DNA of 64,000 nt from Hymenobacter sediminis (GTDB lineage Bacteria > Bacteroidota > Bacteroidia > Cytophagales > Hymenobacteraceae): assembly GCF_003231285.1 (NCBI RefSeq), contig NZ_QKNS01000001.1:620001-684000 (forward strand), in the 5' to 3' direction. The position numbers were made by a program, and so were the translations under genes. Position 1 is the first letter of the stretch. Every line of letters starts with the position of its first letter. This document shows, piece after piece, positions 34,064 through 43,858 of the stretch. The notes beneath the pieces are model-generated. The model had not been told where the DNA came from. It saw nothing but the letters and a program-made list of their open reading frames with translations, and made no database searches.

Positions 34064-34071
34064 TATCTTTG
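34064..34071 (+). promoter_or_regulatory. Bacteroidota -7 element (TATCTTTG) before yajQ
   Basis: A full TAnnTTTG match ~60 bases before the yajQ ATG. The expected -33 position has TTT rather than TTG. Confidence 0.45.
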
Positions 34072-34131
34072 AGCCTAACCTGCGCGGCTGCCTCACGTAG
34101 CCTACTCTACATTTCTCCCCATTTTTCTCCC

Positions 34132-34623
34132 ATGGCCTCGTTTGATATTGTCAGCAAAGTAGATCCGCAAACCCTTGAAAATGCGGTGAACACAGCCAAA
34201 AAAGAACTCCAGACCCGCTACGACCTGCGCGACACCAAGGGCGGCATCGAGCTGGATAAGAAAGCCAATACCATCACGCTCAGCTCCGAAAATTCCATGC
34301 GCATCAAGGCCCTGGAAGACATTCTGCTGGCCCGAATCGTGAAGCAGGGCATTGATGGCACGGCCCTCGATTTCACGGCCGAGGAGCAGGCTAGCGGTGC
34401 TTTGGTCAAGAAAGTGGTAAAGGTGCGGGCCGGCGTCGATAAGGAGGTAGGCCGCAAAATCATCAAAGCCATCAAAGACGGCAAAGCCAAGGTAGAAGCC
34501 CAGATGCAGGACGACCAGGTGCGCGTCACGGCCAAGAAAATCGACGAGCTGCAGACCGCCATTGCCTTGGTCCGCCGCGCCGACGTAGGCCAGCCCCTGC
34601 AGTTTGTGAACATGAAATCGTAG
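34132..34623 (+). CDS. yajQ: YajQ family nucleotide/cyclic-di-GMP-binding protein
   Basis: A 163-residue protein. The start MASFDIVSKVDPQTLENAVNTAKKE at 34132 matches the family exactly; the 33967 frame start is upstream junk. The body includes RYDLRDTKG, LSSENSMRIKALEDIL, ASGALVKKVVKVRAGVDKEVGRKIIKAIK and QMQDDQVRVTAKKIDELQ. It has two RRM-like subdomains and binds nucleotides in other species (c-di-GMP in Xanthomonas XC_3703). Cytoplasmic. Monocistronic. Confidence 0.9.
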   Translation: MASFDIVSKVDPQTLENAVNTAKKELQTRYDLRDTKGGIELDKKANTITLSSENSMRIKALEDILLARIVKQGIDGTALDFTAEEQASGALVKKVVKVRAGVDKEVGRKIIKAIKDGKAKVEAQMQDDQVRVTAKKIDELQTAIALVRRADVGQPLQFVNMKS

Positions 34624-34786
34624 GGAAGTAAGGTGGCGAGGTGAATAGCAACAGGGACCAAGGGGCAGGAAAATAGTAGCCGGACTGCTACCCCCTGCCT
34701 CTCCCGAAAACTGCTGCCACCTCTCACTGGGTACCCCTTACTTCTCTCTCCCTACTGCTTCACCTCATCCCTCCCTTTGCCAGACC

Positions 34787-35557
34787 ATGAATTTCGACTT
34801 CTCCGTTTTCTCCGACCCCCAAACCTGGGTGAGCCTGCTGACGCTCACATTCATGGAGATAGTGCTGGGGATTGATAACATCATCTTTATTTCCATCATC
34901 GTAAATCGCCTGCCGCAGGAGCAGCACAGTCGGGGCCGCACTATAGGCTTGTTGCTGGCGCTGCTGTTCCGCATTGGGCTGCTGCTGAGCATTTCCTGGA
35001 TTGTGGGCCTGAAGGCGCCGCTCTTCACCTTGCCCGTGCCCTGGATGGCTGATGGCTGGAACGTGACGGGCCGCGACCTGATTTTGCTGGGCGGCGGCTT
35101 GTTCCTGATTGGCAAAAGCACCACCGAAATTCACACCAAGCTGCAAGGCGAGGAAGAGGGGGAACACGGCTCGAAAGGCGCCGCCACAATGGGGAGCGTT
35201 ATCGTGCAGATCGTTCTCATTGATATTGTGTTCAGCTTTGATTCCATTCTCACGGCCGTGGGCCTTGTGGATAACGTGCTGATTATGATTCTGGCCGTTA
35301 TTCTTTCCATGGGCGTTATGCTGGCCTTCAGCGGCATCGTAGCCGATTTCGTGAACCGCAACCCCACCATCAAAATGCTGGCCTTGTCGTTCCTGATTAT
35401 GATTGGGGTGATGCTGGTGATGGAGGCCTTCCATAAGGAAATTGAGAAGGGCTACATCTACTTCGCTATGTTCTTCTCGCTGGTAGTAGAAGTGCTGAAC
35501 ATGCGCCTGCGGAAGAAAACCACGCCAGTTAATCTCCGCGACTCCCAGTTCGATTAA
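34787..35557 (+). CDS. TerC family membrane protein
   Basis: A 256-residue integral membrane protein with about seven helices. The TerC signatures with membrane Asp residues are present: FMEIVLGIDNIIFISII near the N-terminus and VLIDIVFSFDSILTAVGL in the middle. Between them are LILLGGGLFLIGKSTTEIH and an acidic cytoplasmic loop. TerC proteins take part in metal/tellurium stress and manganese export in several bacteria. Probably the only gene of its transcript; terminator at 35585-35618. Confidence 0.9.
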   Translation: MNFDFSVFSDPQTWVSLLTLTFMEIVLGIDNIIFISIIVNRLPQEQHSRGRTIGLLLALLFRIGLLLSISWIVGLKAPLFTLPVPWMADGWNVTGRDLILLGGGLFLIGKSTTEIHTKLQGEEEGEHGSKGAATMGSVIVQIVLIDIVFSFDSILTAVGLVDNVLIMILAVILSMGVMLAFSGIVADFVNRNPTIKMLALSFLIMIGVMLVMEAFHKEIEKGYIYFAMFFSLVVEVLNMRLRKKTTPVNLRDSQFD

Positions 35558-35584
35558 CAACTGCCCTACCTGCTCTTATCAGGC

Positions 35585-35618
35585 AAAAGCGCCCGGAACG
35601 CAGGTTCCGGGCGCTTTT
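35585..35618. terminator. Bidirectional hairpin terminator
   Basis: A 15-base perfect inverted repeat (35585-35599 and 35604-35618) with a 4-base loop, between the convergent TerC and J-domain genes. Confidence 0.85.
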
Positions 35619-35631
35619 CGTTTATATTAAG

Positions 35632-36441
35632 CTAGGCGCTCCGCATAAAGTAGAGGATTACAATTAGCAGAAGGGCGCACCCTACCCCACAGTTGAGGGC
35701 CAAACCTGGGGCGCTGTGTTTGCGGGCCCCCAAGGCTGCCATCAGCAAGAGGAGCAGAGGCGCGAACACGAAGTTGCCGTAAATGGTGACTTCGTCCGCA
35801 CGCTCAAGCATCTGGCCACTGACAGCTATGGCCCGCACCTGCCCGAACAAGGCGCTGGCCCTGATGGTAAGCCGTGTGCCAACTTCCCAGTTGTAATCGT
35901 AGTTGCGGAAGCTGAGGTGGGGTGTGCGAATGATATAGTAGGTCACGGACCCGCTCCGGCGCGAGGACATGGAATGCCGCTCCACGCTCTGGACTGGCTC
36001 CCGCTGATACTCCCGCGTCCAGCAGAAGTCCAGCACCAGCAGCGCACAAAACACGAGCATTAATTGGCAAAACCGCCTGCCCCAAGGTGCATAACGAGCA
36101 TACAAGGCTGCGTACGGGTCGGGCGCGGGGCCCCGGCGCCGCGCGGCTGCCCGCCGGTGCCGGACTTCGGCCTGCGCACGGGTTGGAGCCGGAGTAGGGG
36201 GTAGGGCCGAAGCCTGCTCCGGTGGCCGGCGGCGAATGGCCAGGGCTGCATCGTAGAGCTGGCGGCGCGCCGGCTGGCTCAGCACATCATACGCGGCGTT
36301 TATGGCCAGGTACCGCTCGTGAGCCGCGGGGTCCGGAGTACGGTCGGGGTGGGTGAGCAGCACTAGGCGGCGGTAGGCCCTGCGGATTTCTTCGGGGGTA
36401 GCCTGCTCACTTACTTCCAGCGTAGCGTAAAATGTACTCAT
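35632..36441 (-). CDS. J-domain protein with C-terminal membrane segments
   Basis: A 269-residue protein. The J domain (~3-65) has the invariant HPD (LTHPDRTPD), FYATLEVSEQATPEEIRRAYR and YLAINAAYDVLSQPARRQLYD. After a Pro/Arg-rich linker come a hydrophobic helix (~125-147, CQLMLVFCALLVLDF) and two more near the C-terminus (~225-243, ~248-266). The J domain probably recruits DnaK to the membrane. Its start overlaps the end of the upstream 36438 gene by 4 bases, so the two are translationally coupled. Confidence 0.85.
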   Translation of the reverse strand: MSTFYATLEVSEQATPEEIRRAYRRLVLLTHPDRTPDPAAHERYLAINAAYDVLSQPARRQLYDAALAIRRRPPEQASALPPTPAPTRAQAEVRHRRAAARRRGPAPDPYAALYARYAPWGRRFCQLMLVFCALLVLDFCWTREYQREPVQSVERHSMSSRRSGSVTYYIIRTPHLSFRNYDYNWEVGTRLTIRASALFGQVRAIAVSGQMLERADEVTIYGNFVFAPLLLLLMAALGARKHSAPGLALNCGVGCALLLIVILYFMRSA

Positions 36442-36866
36442 GCCGGAGTAAGTAACTGAGCCACCTCCGGGGTTTGGTCCTGTACCCGGCGCACTGCCAA
36501 CTCCAGCAGACGCCGGTTCAGCTCGGCCCGATGCTCACGGTAAAAGGCTAGTTCAGGCGTCGTGAACATACCCACCATCAGCCCGATAATGGTATAGCGC
36601 AACTTAGTGTTGCGAGTAAGCAGCTCCAGCACCATCCGCTGCTGTTCGGTGGCATTGGCTCCCCGGAAGGGTATGTGATGGTCCTGCACGAAATCGGCTA
36701 CTACCAACAGCAGCCGCTGATTTTGCAGCTTCAGTACCGGCCGCAGCGTCAGGTGCAGAAAGCTGCCGACGGTGTCGGCCGCATCGAGGGATGTAATAGA
36801 TAATGCTGGGCGTAGCGCTAGCAGCGCGGCATCGGGGGCGGTAAGGGGGGTAGAAGAATCAGGCAT
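36438..36866 (-). CDS. Hypothetical protein coupled to the J-domain gene
   Basis: A 142-residue soluble protein. I use ATG 36866 (MPDSSTPLTAPDAALLALRP) because the residues above it look like leader. Internal segments include SFLHLTLRPVLKLQNQRLLLVVADFVQDHHIPF, TRNTKLRYTIIGLMVGMFTTPELAFYREHRAELNRRLLELAV. It ends with TGA overlapping the ATG of the J-domain gene (36438-36441), so it is expressed with it. Possibly a client-specific helper; no family recognised. Confidence 0.6.
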   Translation of the reverse strand: MPDSSTPLTAPDAALLALRPALSITSLDAADTVGSFLHLTLRPVLKLQNQRLLLVVADFVQDHHIPFRGANATEQQRMVLELLTRNTKLRYTIIGLMVGMFTTPELAFYREHRAELNRRLLELAVRRVQDQTPEVAQLLTPA

Positions 36867-36901
36867 AGCAAAACAGCGAATTACGCTGCGAGAGAAGTAA
36901 A

Positions 36902-36937
36902 AAATGCCCGCCCGGCCAGGGGGCCAGACGGGCATTT
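36902..36937 (-). terminator. Hairpin terminator of the M36 protease gene
   Basis: A 9-base perfect stem (36902-36910 and 36929-36937) with a GC-rich inner part, ~50 bases downstream of the protease stop on the minus strand. Confidence 0.55.
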
Positions 36938-36985
36938 GGTTGTCGGAGTGGGCCGCCGAAGGGCTACCTCATCCACGCCAAAGGG

Positions 36986-39655
36986 TTAGTGCTGCACTAC
37001 TACCTTCTTCGTGATGGTGCCTTCCGACGTGGTCAGGCGCACCATATATACGCCATTCGTGACGCTGGCGGTATTAATTTCTACGCCTTCTTGCAGGCGG
37101 TTAGCGGCTACCTGCTGCATTTGCACGCGCTGGCCCAGCAACGAAATCAGCTCAACCTGTACTAGCGTGGAGCTGCTTACCTGGGTGCGGATGCGCACTT
37201 GGCCGTTAGCCGGGTTCGGAGCTACTTCCAGCAGCTTCTCACTGAGGGGCTGACGGCTGCTCAGCACGGCAGCAGGCAGGTCGAAGGCAGCGGTTTGGTC
37301 AGCGAGGCTTTGGGAGCTGCCCTGCTTGGCACTGAAGCCCAGCCCACGGCGGGCGAATACGCGCCAGATCAGGCCGGAGTTGGCTGCTTTGTTGTTCAGG
37401 GAGTCAGCCTTCAGAATGGCGTTACGGCCATCTACAAAGCCCGGGTTGCAGGCTTGCAGCTTCAGACCATCCATCACCAGCTGCAGGGCAATGTTATTGC
37501 CGCCAGTAGAGCCGCGCAGGTCGGCGTTGTAGCCGTACTTGTTGATAAGAGCCCAGTTCAGGTCCCACAGCATGGAAGCCCACACATAACCGATGTTGTG
37601 CACCCCAGTATAATCACTGCCGCTCACAGTTTTGCCTACATAAGCAAACGTAGAGGGGTTAATGGTCATATTGGTGCTGTAACGGGTTGGACGGATGCCA
37701 CCGCCGTCAATTCCTTCGAAGGAAGCATATGTACCAATGCCACGGGGAGTCGTTTCCACGTCAGTTGGCTTAGAGGTCATCCAGAGGGCAAAGAAGTCGC
37801 TCCAGCCTTCACCCATCTGCTCAGCACTGCGCAGGCAGTTGGGGGCCGAGGCGCCGCCCGTCAGGCGGGTAGAAATACCGTGGCCGTATTCGTGGGCGAT
37901 AATACCATTGTCGAAATCACCGTCGCGGTAGTTGGTAATGCCGCTAGCTGAGAAGGTAACCGGCGTACCAGCCTGCAGCGCAGCCTTCAGCTTGTTGCCA
38001 TCGGCCGTAGAAACCATCACACCTGGAATCCGGATGCCTACAGTATCAGCCGCGGCACCAAACGAAACAGCACCCTGCGTTGCATTATTATTAACAATAA
38101 CTACCATTCGAGCCCCAGCGGCTTGCGCCTGTTGGACCTTAATTGCGAAGGTGCAGTCGCCGCGGTCAACCAAAGCAATGTTGCCTTTCACGGCCGCCGC
38201 GTTGGTGTAGGTAGCGCAGCCAAGTGTAGGCGTAGCCGTGCCGTCGTTTACCAGCACCAGGTTGCCGCTGATAGGGCCACTGATGGAGAGGCGGCGAGTA
38301 AATACGCCCTCAGCTGCTGTAATGGGCCCGGCCAGGTCGGCAGGTGCCGTCACGCTGGCTGTGGTGATGTTCTGGTCCCACAAATACATCTGCATCCGGG
38401 GGTTGCGGCCTTCAGCAGGGGTAGCAAAGTTGGCATTATTCAACCCAACCGAAAGCGCAATGATGGCGTCTTGGGCTTCCGCAAACACGGCGTCGTTGCC
38501 CCGGCCTTTACCGCTGTAGTTGGTGGTCTGGAAGTTGCCGCTGGCCTCGTCGAAGCCCTTACGGGCCATTACGTCGTGCATCATATTGTTCCAATAGAAC
38601 AGGTTGATGATGGCCGCGTCGAGGTTGGCGGTAGGAGCAGTCGTTACGCTGTTGTTGAACGGTGCGTCAAAGATTTGGGTAGGACCACCCTTCGGGGCGT
38701 AGCCGCCGCGCCACAGCTCTGTGGTGGAGTTGTTACGGTTATTGCGGTCCTCGTAGGCGTACACGTTGTTACCGGCCGTGCGTAGGGAGTCGGCGCCGGG
38801 CTTCCCATCCACATCGTGCCAGCCGTAGGGCGACACGGCCGGGTCGGCGGGGTCTGTTACTACCTGGCGGGCACCGTGGTTAGGGCTTTCCACCGTAATG
38901 GGCCACACGTTGTAGCTGTTAGGCGCCGTGGGGCGGGCAGCCGGGGCCGGGGTAGGAGTAGTCACATAAGCCATGGGCGCGGTGAGCGGAGCCAGGCTAA
39001 AGTCATCGTGAATTACCAGATCATGCTGATCGAGCAATGCCCCCGAGGCGGCATCCACGCGCACGCTCCAATAGTTGCGAGCGTCTTTGGGGTAAATGGT
39101 TACATCCCACACCAGGCGCAACTCGCCGGTGGGCATGGGCAGGTACATGAGCTTAACCGGGATGGTTTCCAGGGAGATGCCGCCGGTTGAAAACTCGATG
39201 CCGGTAGCTGCCGTGCCCTGCTTCTCTACCCGCAGCCCTTGGGGCGCCGGCAGTTTCAGGGCGCGGGCTGCCGCCGATACGGCCTGCTCGGCCGAAAGAC
39301 CAGGGGTAGCAGGCCGGGCCTGATCAGCTGTGTTGGCCACGAAGCTGCTGTGCAGGCTGGCTACCTTGCCCGTAGCGTTCAGGTGCACATCGGCTACGGC
39401 GTTATAAATTTCTACCCCTTGGTGGCGCTGCCGAAAATAAACGTGCGTGATGCCGTTGTGCTCATCGGTAAACGAGCTGGTCACCACCGGGTCAGCCACA
39501 TCGGTCTTCTTCAGACCAAGAGCAGAGGTACGGGCCTGCAGGGCATTACGGGCCTGATCGAGCAGCACCGAAGACTGAGCAGCGGCCAGACCCGGAACAG
39601 CCAGCAGTGCGGCCGCCGCCAATGCCCGTGCTGTAGGAGTAAAGGTTGACTTCAT
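36986..39655 (-). CDS. T9SS-exported M36 (fungalysin) metallopeptidase with PA insert
   Basis: An 889-residue secreted protease. It has a signal peptide (ALAAAALLAVPGLAAAQ), a FTP/PepSY-like propeptide (~30-210), and the M36 catalytic domain with HEYGHGIS zinc motif (~589) and a downstream GEGWSDFFALW supplying the third ligand. A PA domain is inserted (~465-560, CATYTNAAAVKGNIALVDRG). The last ~85 residues form a type IX sorting domain: LLEVAPNPANGQVRI, RVQMQQVAANRL, GVYMVRL. It is exported by the T9SS to the surface or medium. Confidence 0.9.
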   Translation of the reverse strand: MKSTFTPTARALAAAALLAVPGLAAAQSSVLLDQARNALQARTSALGLKKTDVADPVVTSSFTDEHNGITHVYFRQRHQGVEIYNAVADVHLNATGKVASLHSSFVANTADQARPATPGLSAEQAVSAAARALKLPAPQGLRVEKQGTAATGIEFSTGGISLETIPVKLMYLPMPTGELRLVWDVTIYPKDARNYWSVRVDAASGALLDQHDLVIHDDFSLAPLTAPMAYVTTPTPAPAARPTAPNSYNVWPITVESPNHGARQVVTDPADPAVSPYGWHDVDGKPGADSLRTAGNNVYAYEDRNNRNNSTTELWRGGYAPKGGPTQIFDAPFNNSVTTAPTANLDAAIINLFYWNNMMHDVMARKGFDEASGNFQTTNYSGKGRGNDAVFAEAQDAIIALSVGLNNANFATPAEGRNPRMQMYLWDQNITTASVTAPADLAGPITAAEGVFTRRLSISGPISGNLVLVNDGTATPTLGCATYTNAAAVKGNIALVDRGDCTFAIKVQQAQAAGARMVVIVNNNATQGAVSFGAAADTVGIRIPGVMVSTADGNKLKAALQAGTPVTFSASGITNYRDGDFDNGIIAHEYGHGISTRLTGGASAPNCLRSAEQMGEGWSDFFALWMTSKPTDVETTPRGIGTYASFEGIDGGGIRPTRYSTNMTINPSTFAYVGKTVSGSDYTGVHNIGYVWASMLWDLNWALINKYGYNADLRGSTGGNNIALQLVMDGLKLQACNPGFVDGRNAILKADSLNNKAANSGLIWRVFARRGLGFSAKQGSSQSLADQTAAFDLPAAVLSSRQPLSEKLLEVAPNPANGQVRIRTQVSSSTLVQVELISLLGQRVQMQQVAANRLQEGVEINTASVTNGVYMVRLTTSEGTITKKVVVQH

Positions 39656-39813
39656 TAAGAAGGGGTAGAGTTGTAAAATGAGGATAAGGGCAGATGAAAG
39701 AGGCCACCTAAGTGGGTGGCCCGTTCAAATCTACATAACAAAATGCTGATTTCGCGCGAGTATTTGCAAGTAAATAATCAGATAGTTGCCAGCATTGTAT
39801 TCCGCAATGCGCA

Positions 39814-40356
39814 TTACTGAGCACTACTCCATCCTAGCTTGCTGATGAAATCCCACAGCACTACTCCGGCGGCTACGCTTACGTTCAGGCTGTGCTTGGT
39901 GCCAAACTGCGGGATTTCTACGGCCGCGTCACACAGGGCCAGCACGTCGTCGTCCACCCCAAATACTTCGTTGCCCATTACCAGCGCGTAGGGGCGGCCG
40001 GTTTCGGGCTGAAAGGAGGGTAGGGGCTGGCTGCCGGTGGTCTGCTCTACGGCCACGACGATGTAACCAGCCGCTTTCAGTTGCTCGATGGCTGCTACGG
40101 TGGTAGGGGTATATTCCCAGGCTACCGACTCCGTAGAGCCTAGGGCGGTCTTCGTGATTTCGCGCTGGGGCGGGCGGCCAGTGATACCGCAGAGCCAGAT
40201 TTTCTCAACGGCAAAAGCGTCGGCGGTGCGGAAAGCGGCTCCCACGTTATGCAGGCTGCGCACGTTGTCGAGCACTAGGGTGAGGGGGAATTTTCGCGTA
40301 TTTTTGAAGTCTGCCACCGTCAGCCGGTTCAGCTCTTCCATGGAGAGTTTGCGCAT
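39814..40356 (-). CDS. TrmH/SpoU family RNA methyltransferase
   Basis: A 180-residue SPOUT methyltransferase. The start at 40356 (MRKLSMEELNRLTVADF) is preferred over 40452. Motif 1 is LTLVLDNVRSLHNVGAAFRTADAF, motif 2 is YALVMGNEVFGVDDDVLALCD, and motif 3 is VEIPQFGTKHSLNVSVAAGVVLWDF. It probably 2'-O-methylates a ribose in tRNA or rRNA. A TACCTTTG element lies only 6 bases upstream of this ATG; the ATG at residue 6 (40341) is a possible alternative start. Confidence 0.9.
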   Translation of the reverse strand: MRKLSMEELNRLTVADFKNTRKFPLTLVLDNVRSLHNVGAAFRTADAFAVEKIWLCGITGRPPQREITKTALGSTESVAWEYTPTTVAAIEQLKAAGYIVVAVEQTTGSQPLPSFQPETGRPYALVMGNEVFGVDDDVLALCDAAVEIPQFGTKHSLNVSVAAGVVLWDFISKLGWSSAQ

Positions 40357-40361
40357 GACGG

Positions 40362-40369
40362 CAAAGGTA
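40362..40369 (-). promoter_or_regulatory. Bacteroidota -7 element (TACCTTTG) directly before the trmH-like gene
   Basis: A full TAnnTTTG match on the minus strand ending 6 bases before ATG 40356. If used, the mRNA is nearly leaderless for that start, or has a ~15-base leader if the start is 40341. No -33 TTG match. Confidence 0.45.
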
Positions 40370-40523
40370 GGAACGCGCCGCCGCGCATCAGCTGTTGGCC
40401 TTCTGTCTAGCCCCCAAAGCGAAGCTCCAGCTCGCAGGCTGGCACGCAGCATTTAGTGCCTCACCGCGGCCACTCCGCCCACCAATACCCGATGCTGGAG
40501 CTTCGGGCTACATACCGCCTTCC

Positions 40524-43325
40524 GTGAAAACCAAAGTTGCCGACCCCAACAAAAAGCCCATCCGCACGCACGGCTCCCTCGGCCCCGCGCCCGTAGTCGA
40601 TACGCCGCTGATGAAGCAGTACTACCAGCTCAAGCAGGCCCACCCCGGTGCGGTGCTGCTGTTCCGGGTGGGTGACTTCTACGAAACCTTCGGCGAGGAT
40701 GCCGTCACGGCCTCCCGCATCCTTGATATTACCCTGACCAAGCGCGGCGCCGGCACCGCTTCTGAAACTCCCCTGGCCGGTTTCCCCCACCACGCCCTCG
40801 ACAACTACCTGCCTAAGCTGGTACGCGCCGGGCAGCGCGTGGCCATCTGCGACCAGCTCGAAGACCCCAAGCAGGCCAAGGGCCTTGTGAAGCGCGGCAT
40901 TACTGAGCTGGTGACGCCCGGCGTGAGCCTGCACGACAACGTGCTGGAGCGCAAAAGCAACAACTACCTCTGCGCCGTGCATTTCGGCAAGCAGGAGGCT
41001 GGTATTTCGTTTCTGGACATCAGCACCGGCGAGTTTCTGGTAGCTCAGGGCACAGTGGACTACCTGGGCAAGCTGCTCCAGAACTTCCAGCCCGCCGAGG
41101 TGCTGTTCTGCAAGAAAAGCCGTCGCGAGTTCGAGGAGCACTTTGGCCCCGATTTCTGCCACTACGCCCTCGATGAGTGGGTTTTCGGCTTCGACTACGG
41201 CCACGATACGCTTACTCGTCATTTCAATACTACCTCCCTCAAAGGCTTTGGCATTGATGGGCTACGCGAGGGCATTACGGCGGCGGGCTGCATCCTGCAC
41301 TACCTCGCTGAAACCAAGCATACTGATGTGGGCCATATCGGTAGCATCGGGCGTTTGGAGGAAGACAAGTACGTGTGGCTCGACCGGTTCACCGTGCGCA
41401 ACCTAGAACTTGTGCAGCCCCAGCACCCCGGCGGCGTGCCTCTCATTGATATTCTGGATCAGACCGTGACGCCCATGGGGGCGCGTCTGCTGCGCAAATG
41501 GGTAGTGCTGCCTCTGAAGGAGCCCGCCCAGATTCAGCGCCGCCTCGACACGGTAGATGCTCTGCTGCAAACGCCTGAGTTGCTGGAAAACCTCTTGCAG
41601 CACCTGCGCCAGATCAACGACCTGGAGCGCCTGATTTCCAAGGTGGCCGTGCGCCGCATCAACCCGCGTGAACTGCTGCAGTTGGCCCGGGCCCTCGAAG
41701 CCATCGGGCCCATCCGGGAGCAATTGGCCGCTTCGGGTATCCGGGCCCTGCAGAAGCTGGCTGACCAACTTAACCCCTGCGCCGCCCTACGCGAGGAAAT
41801 CCGCACGAAGATTAAGGAAGACGCTCCCATCCTGACCAACCAGGGCGGCGTGCTGAATGACGGAGTGGATAAAGAGCTGGATGAGCTGCGCCAGATGGCT
41901 TTTTCGGGCAAAGACTACCTCTTCCAGTTGCAGCAACGTGCCATTCAGGAAACCGGCATTGGCTCCCTAAAAGTAGCTTACAACAAGGTGTTCGGCTACT
42001 ATCTGGAGGTGACGAATGCCCACAAGGACAAGGTGCCCGCCTCCTGGATTCGGAAGCAGACCCTGGTCAATGCGGAGCGCTACATCACGGAGGAGCTGAA
42101 AACCTACGAGGAGAAAATTCTGCACGCCGAGGAGCGCCTGTTCGTCATTGAGCAGAACATCTACAACGACCTGGTGCTGTTCGCTGCCGAGTACGTAGCC
42201 CAGATTCAGCAGAACGCCCGCGCTATTGGCGTGGCCGACTGCCTGGCGTCCTTTGCCGCTACTGCCCGCCAGCACCGCTATGTTAAGCCCGTAGTTGATG
42301 ACTCTACCACCCTCGATATTACGGCTGGCCGCCACCCCGTTATTGAGCGCCAGTTACCCCCCGGCGAGCAGTACATCCCCAACGACATTCGCCTGGACCA
42401 GGAAGATCAGCAGATTGTGGTGATTACAGGGCCGAATATGGCCGGCAAATCGGCACTACTGCGCCAAACGGCCCTGATTGTGCTACTAGCCCAAATCGGG
42501 TCCTTCGTGCCGGCTGATGCAGCCCACGTTGGCGTTATCGACAAGATCTTTACCCGCGTAGGTGCCTCCGATAACCTGAGCAAGGGCGAAAGCACCTTTA
42601 TGGTGGAGATGACCGAAACGGCCTCTATTCTGAACAATCTCTCGGATAGAAGCTTGGTTCTGATGGACGAAATCGGACGGGGTACCAGCACCTACGACGG
42701 CATCAGCATTGCCTGGGCCATTGTAGAGCACCTGCACAACAACCCCAAGGCGCGGGCCAAAACACTTTTCGCTACCCATTACCACGAGCTAAACCAGTTA
42801 GCCGACGACTGCTCGCGGGTGCGCAACTACAACGTAGCTGTGAAGGAAGCCGACGGCCGCATTCTGTTTCTGCGCAAGCTGCGCGAAGGTGGCTCGGAGC
42901 ATTCCTTTGGTATTCACGTAGCCCGTATGGCCGGCATGCCTACCTCTGTCGTGCTGCGCGCCAACGAAATTATGCATCACCTGGAGCAGGAGCGCACTTC
43001 TACGGGCGCTGAAATCGATGTGCCCACGGAGTTCGACGAAGTGTTGGCTGGTTTGGATGAGCACTCAGTAGGTGGCAAAGTGTTGCCCCTAAATGGTGTA
43101 CTGCCTGCTTCTGCAGAGGCAACTCGGCGCGGACCCAAGGCCCAGCCGGCGGCTGCCGTACATAATGCCCCGCGCCCCAGCCTTCAGCTCAGCATGTTTG
43201 AGCCCGCTGATCCGGCTCTGGAGCGCATCCGGGAGCTGCTGGAGAAGCTGGATGTAAATACGCTCACGCCCATTGAGGCGCTGCTTAAACTCAATGAGCT
43301 GAAGCTAACCATAGCCCCTCGATAA
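40524..43325 (+). CDS. mutS: DNA mismatch repair protein MutS
   Basis: A ~933-residue MutS. The GTG at 40524 begins [17 protein letters not shown]; no better start precedes the mismatch-binding domain ([14 protein letters not shown], the FxE motif). Other landmarks are the connector and lever domains, Walker [14 protein letters not shown], Walker [12 protein letters not shown] and ATHYHEL. A C-terminal extension ([35 protein letters not shown]) matches the usual dimerisation tail. It recognises mismatches with MutL. The gene ends with a strong hairpin terminator. Confidence 0.95.
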   Translation: MKTKVADPNKKPIRTHGSLGPAPVVDTPLMKQYYQLKQAHPGAVLLFRVGDFYETFGEDAVTASRILDITLTKRGAGTASETPLAGFPHHALDNYLPKLVRAGQRVAICDQLEDPKQAKGLVKRGITELVTPGVSLHDNVLERKSNNYLCAVHFGKQEAGISFLDISTGEFLVAQGTVDYLGKLLQNFQPAEVLFCKKSRREFEEHFGPDFCHYALDEWVFGFDYGHDTLTRHFNTTSLKGFGIDGLREGITAAGCILHYLAETKHTDVGHIGSIGRLEEDKYVWLDRFTVRNLELVQPQHPGGVPLIDILDQTVTPMGARLLRKWVVLPLKEPAQIQRRLDTVDALLQTPELLENLLQHLRQINDLERLISKVAVRRINPRELLQLARALEAIGPIREQLAASGIRALQKLADQLNPCAALREEIRTKIKEDAPILTNQGGVLNDGVDKELDELRQMAFSGKDYLFQLQQRAIQETGIGSLKVAYNKVFGYYLEVTNAHKDKVPASWIRKQTLVNAERYITEELKTYEEKILHAEERLFVIEQNIYNDLVLFAAEYVAQIQQNARAIGVADCLASFAATARQHRYVKPVVDDSTTLDITAGRHPVIERQLPPGEQYIPNDIRLDQEDQQIVVITGPNMAGKSALLRQTALIVLLAQIGSFVPADAAHVGVIDKIFTRVGASDNLSKGESTFMVEMTETASILNNLSDRSLVLMDEIGRGTSTYDGISIAWAIVEHLHNNPKARAKTLFATHYHELNQLADDCSRVRNYNVAVKEADGRILFLRKLREGGSEHSFGIHVARMAGMPTSVVLRANEIMHHLEQERTSTGAEIDVPTEFDEVLAGLDEHSVGGKVLPLNGVLPASAEATRRGPKAQPAAAVHNAPRPSLQLSMFEPADPALERIRELLEKLDVNTLTPIEALLKLNELKLTIAPR

Positions 43326-43342
43326 AAGACTGTCTTCTCACC

Positions 43343-43390
43343 AAAGCCCTACCCCCGTTGCCTTTCTGAAGGTGGTGGGGGTAGGGCTTT
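43343..43390 (+). terminator. Hairpin terminator after mutS
   Basis: A 14-base perfect inverted repeat (43343-43356 and 43377-43390) with a 20-base loop, then a T/C run, 18 bases past the mutS stop. Confidence 0.75.
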
Positions 43391-43522
43391 TTCTTCGGTC
43401 TGCTTCGTGGAAAGAAGTTGAGTCGTGGAAAAACAGACTTTTCAAGTAAAATTTTTCTGCCTGAAAATCAGTAAAAAAGCTTCGATGGACAGAAAAAGTG
43501 CGGTTTTTTTTGAGGGCACCTC

Positions 43523-43552
43523 TTGACTTCAGGATTTCCTGTACTACCTTTG
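43523..43552 (+). promoter_or_regulatory. Canonical Bacteroidota promoter of tRNA-Gly
   Basis: TTG at 43523-43525, exactly 19 bases, then TACCTTTG (TAnnTTTG) at 43545-43552. It ends 36 bases before the mature tRNA-Gly. It is the best promoter in the window. Confidence 0.8.
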
Positions 43553-43588
43553 TCACATCAAAACGCCACTACGGCGCCAAGATCGAAA

Positions 43589-43664
43589 GCGAGAGTAGCT
43601 CAGTTGGTAGAGCGCGACCTTGCCAAGGTCGAGGTCGCGAGTTCGAACCTCGTCTCCCGCTCCA
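43589..43664 (+). tRNA. tRNA-Gly (GCC)
   Basis: The cloverleaf is clear: acceptor GCGAGAG / CTCCCGC, D-arm GCTCAGTTGGTAGAGC, anticodon arm CGACC-TTGCCAA-GGTCG with anticodon GCC, and T-arm GCGAG-TTCGAAC-CTCGT. Discriminator T and an encoded CCA (43662-43664). Acceptor pair 4-69 is A-C, a mismatch; the usual base is G, so the gene may carry a point change. A hairpin terminator follows directly. Confidence 0.9.
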
Positions 43665-43665
43665 A

Positions 43666-43695
43666 AAAAGACCCTGCTAAACGGCAGGGTCTTTT
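43666..43695 (+). terminator. Terminator after tRNA-Gly
   Basis: A 12-base perfect inverted repeat (43666-43677 and 43684-43695) with a 6-base loop and T-run. Confidence 0.75.
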
Positions 43696-43858
43696 GCTTT
43701 ATATTAAGGTTTGCTTCAAACTTATTTTAGCCACTCAGTTAGTGCATTAAGATTAGCTTTGGTACTTACTTGTGCATAAAAGGGTAAGCTGCCTTCCGCA
43801 TTTGCTGATTTTGCAGTTACTTTGTTGCACTGCGGTGTTGGCCGCAAGCCAGCCACAA

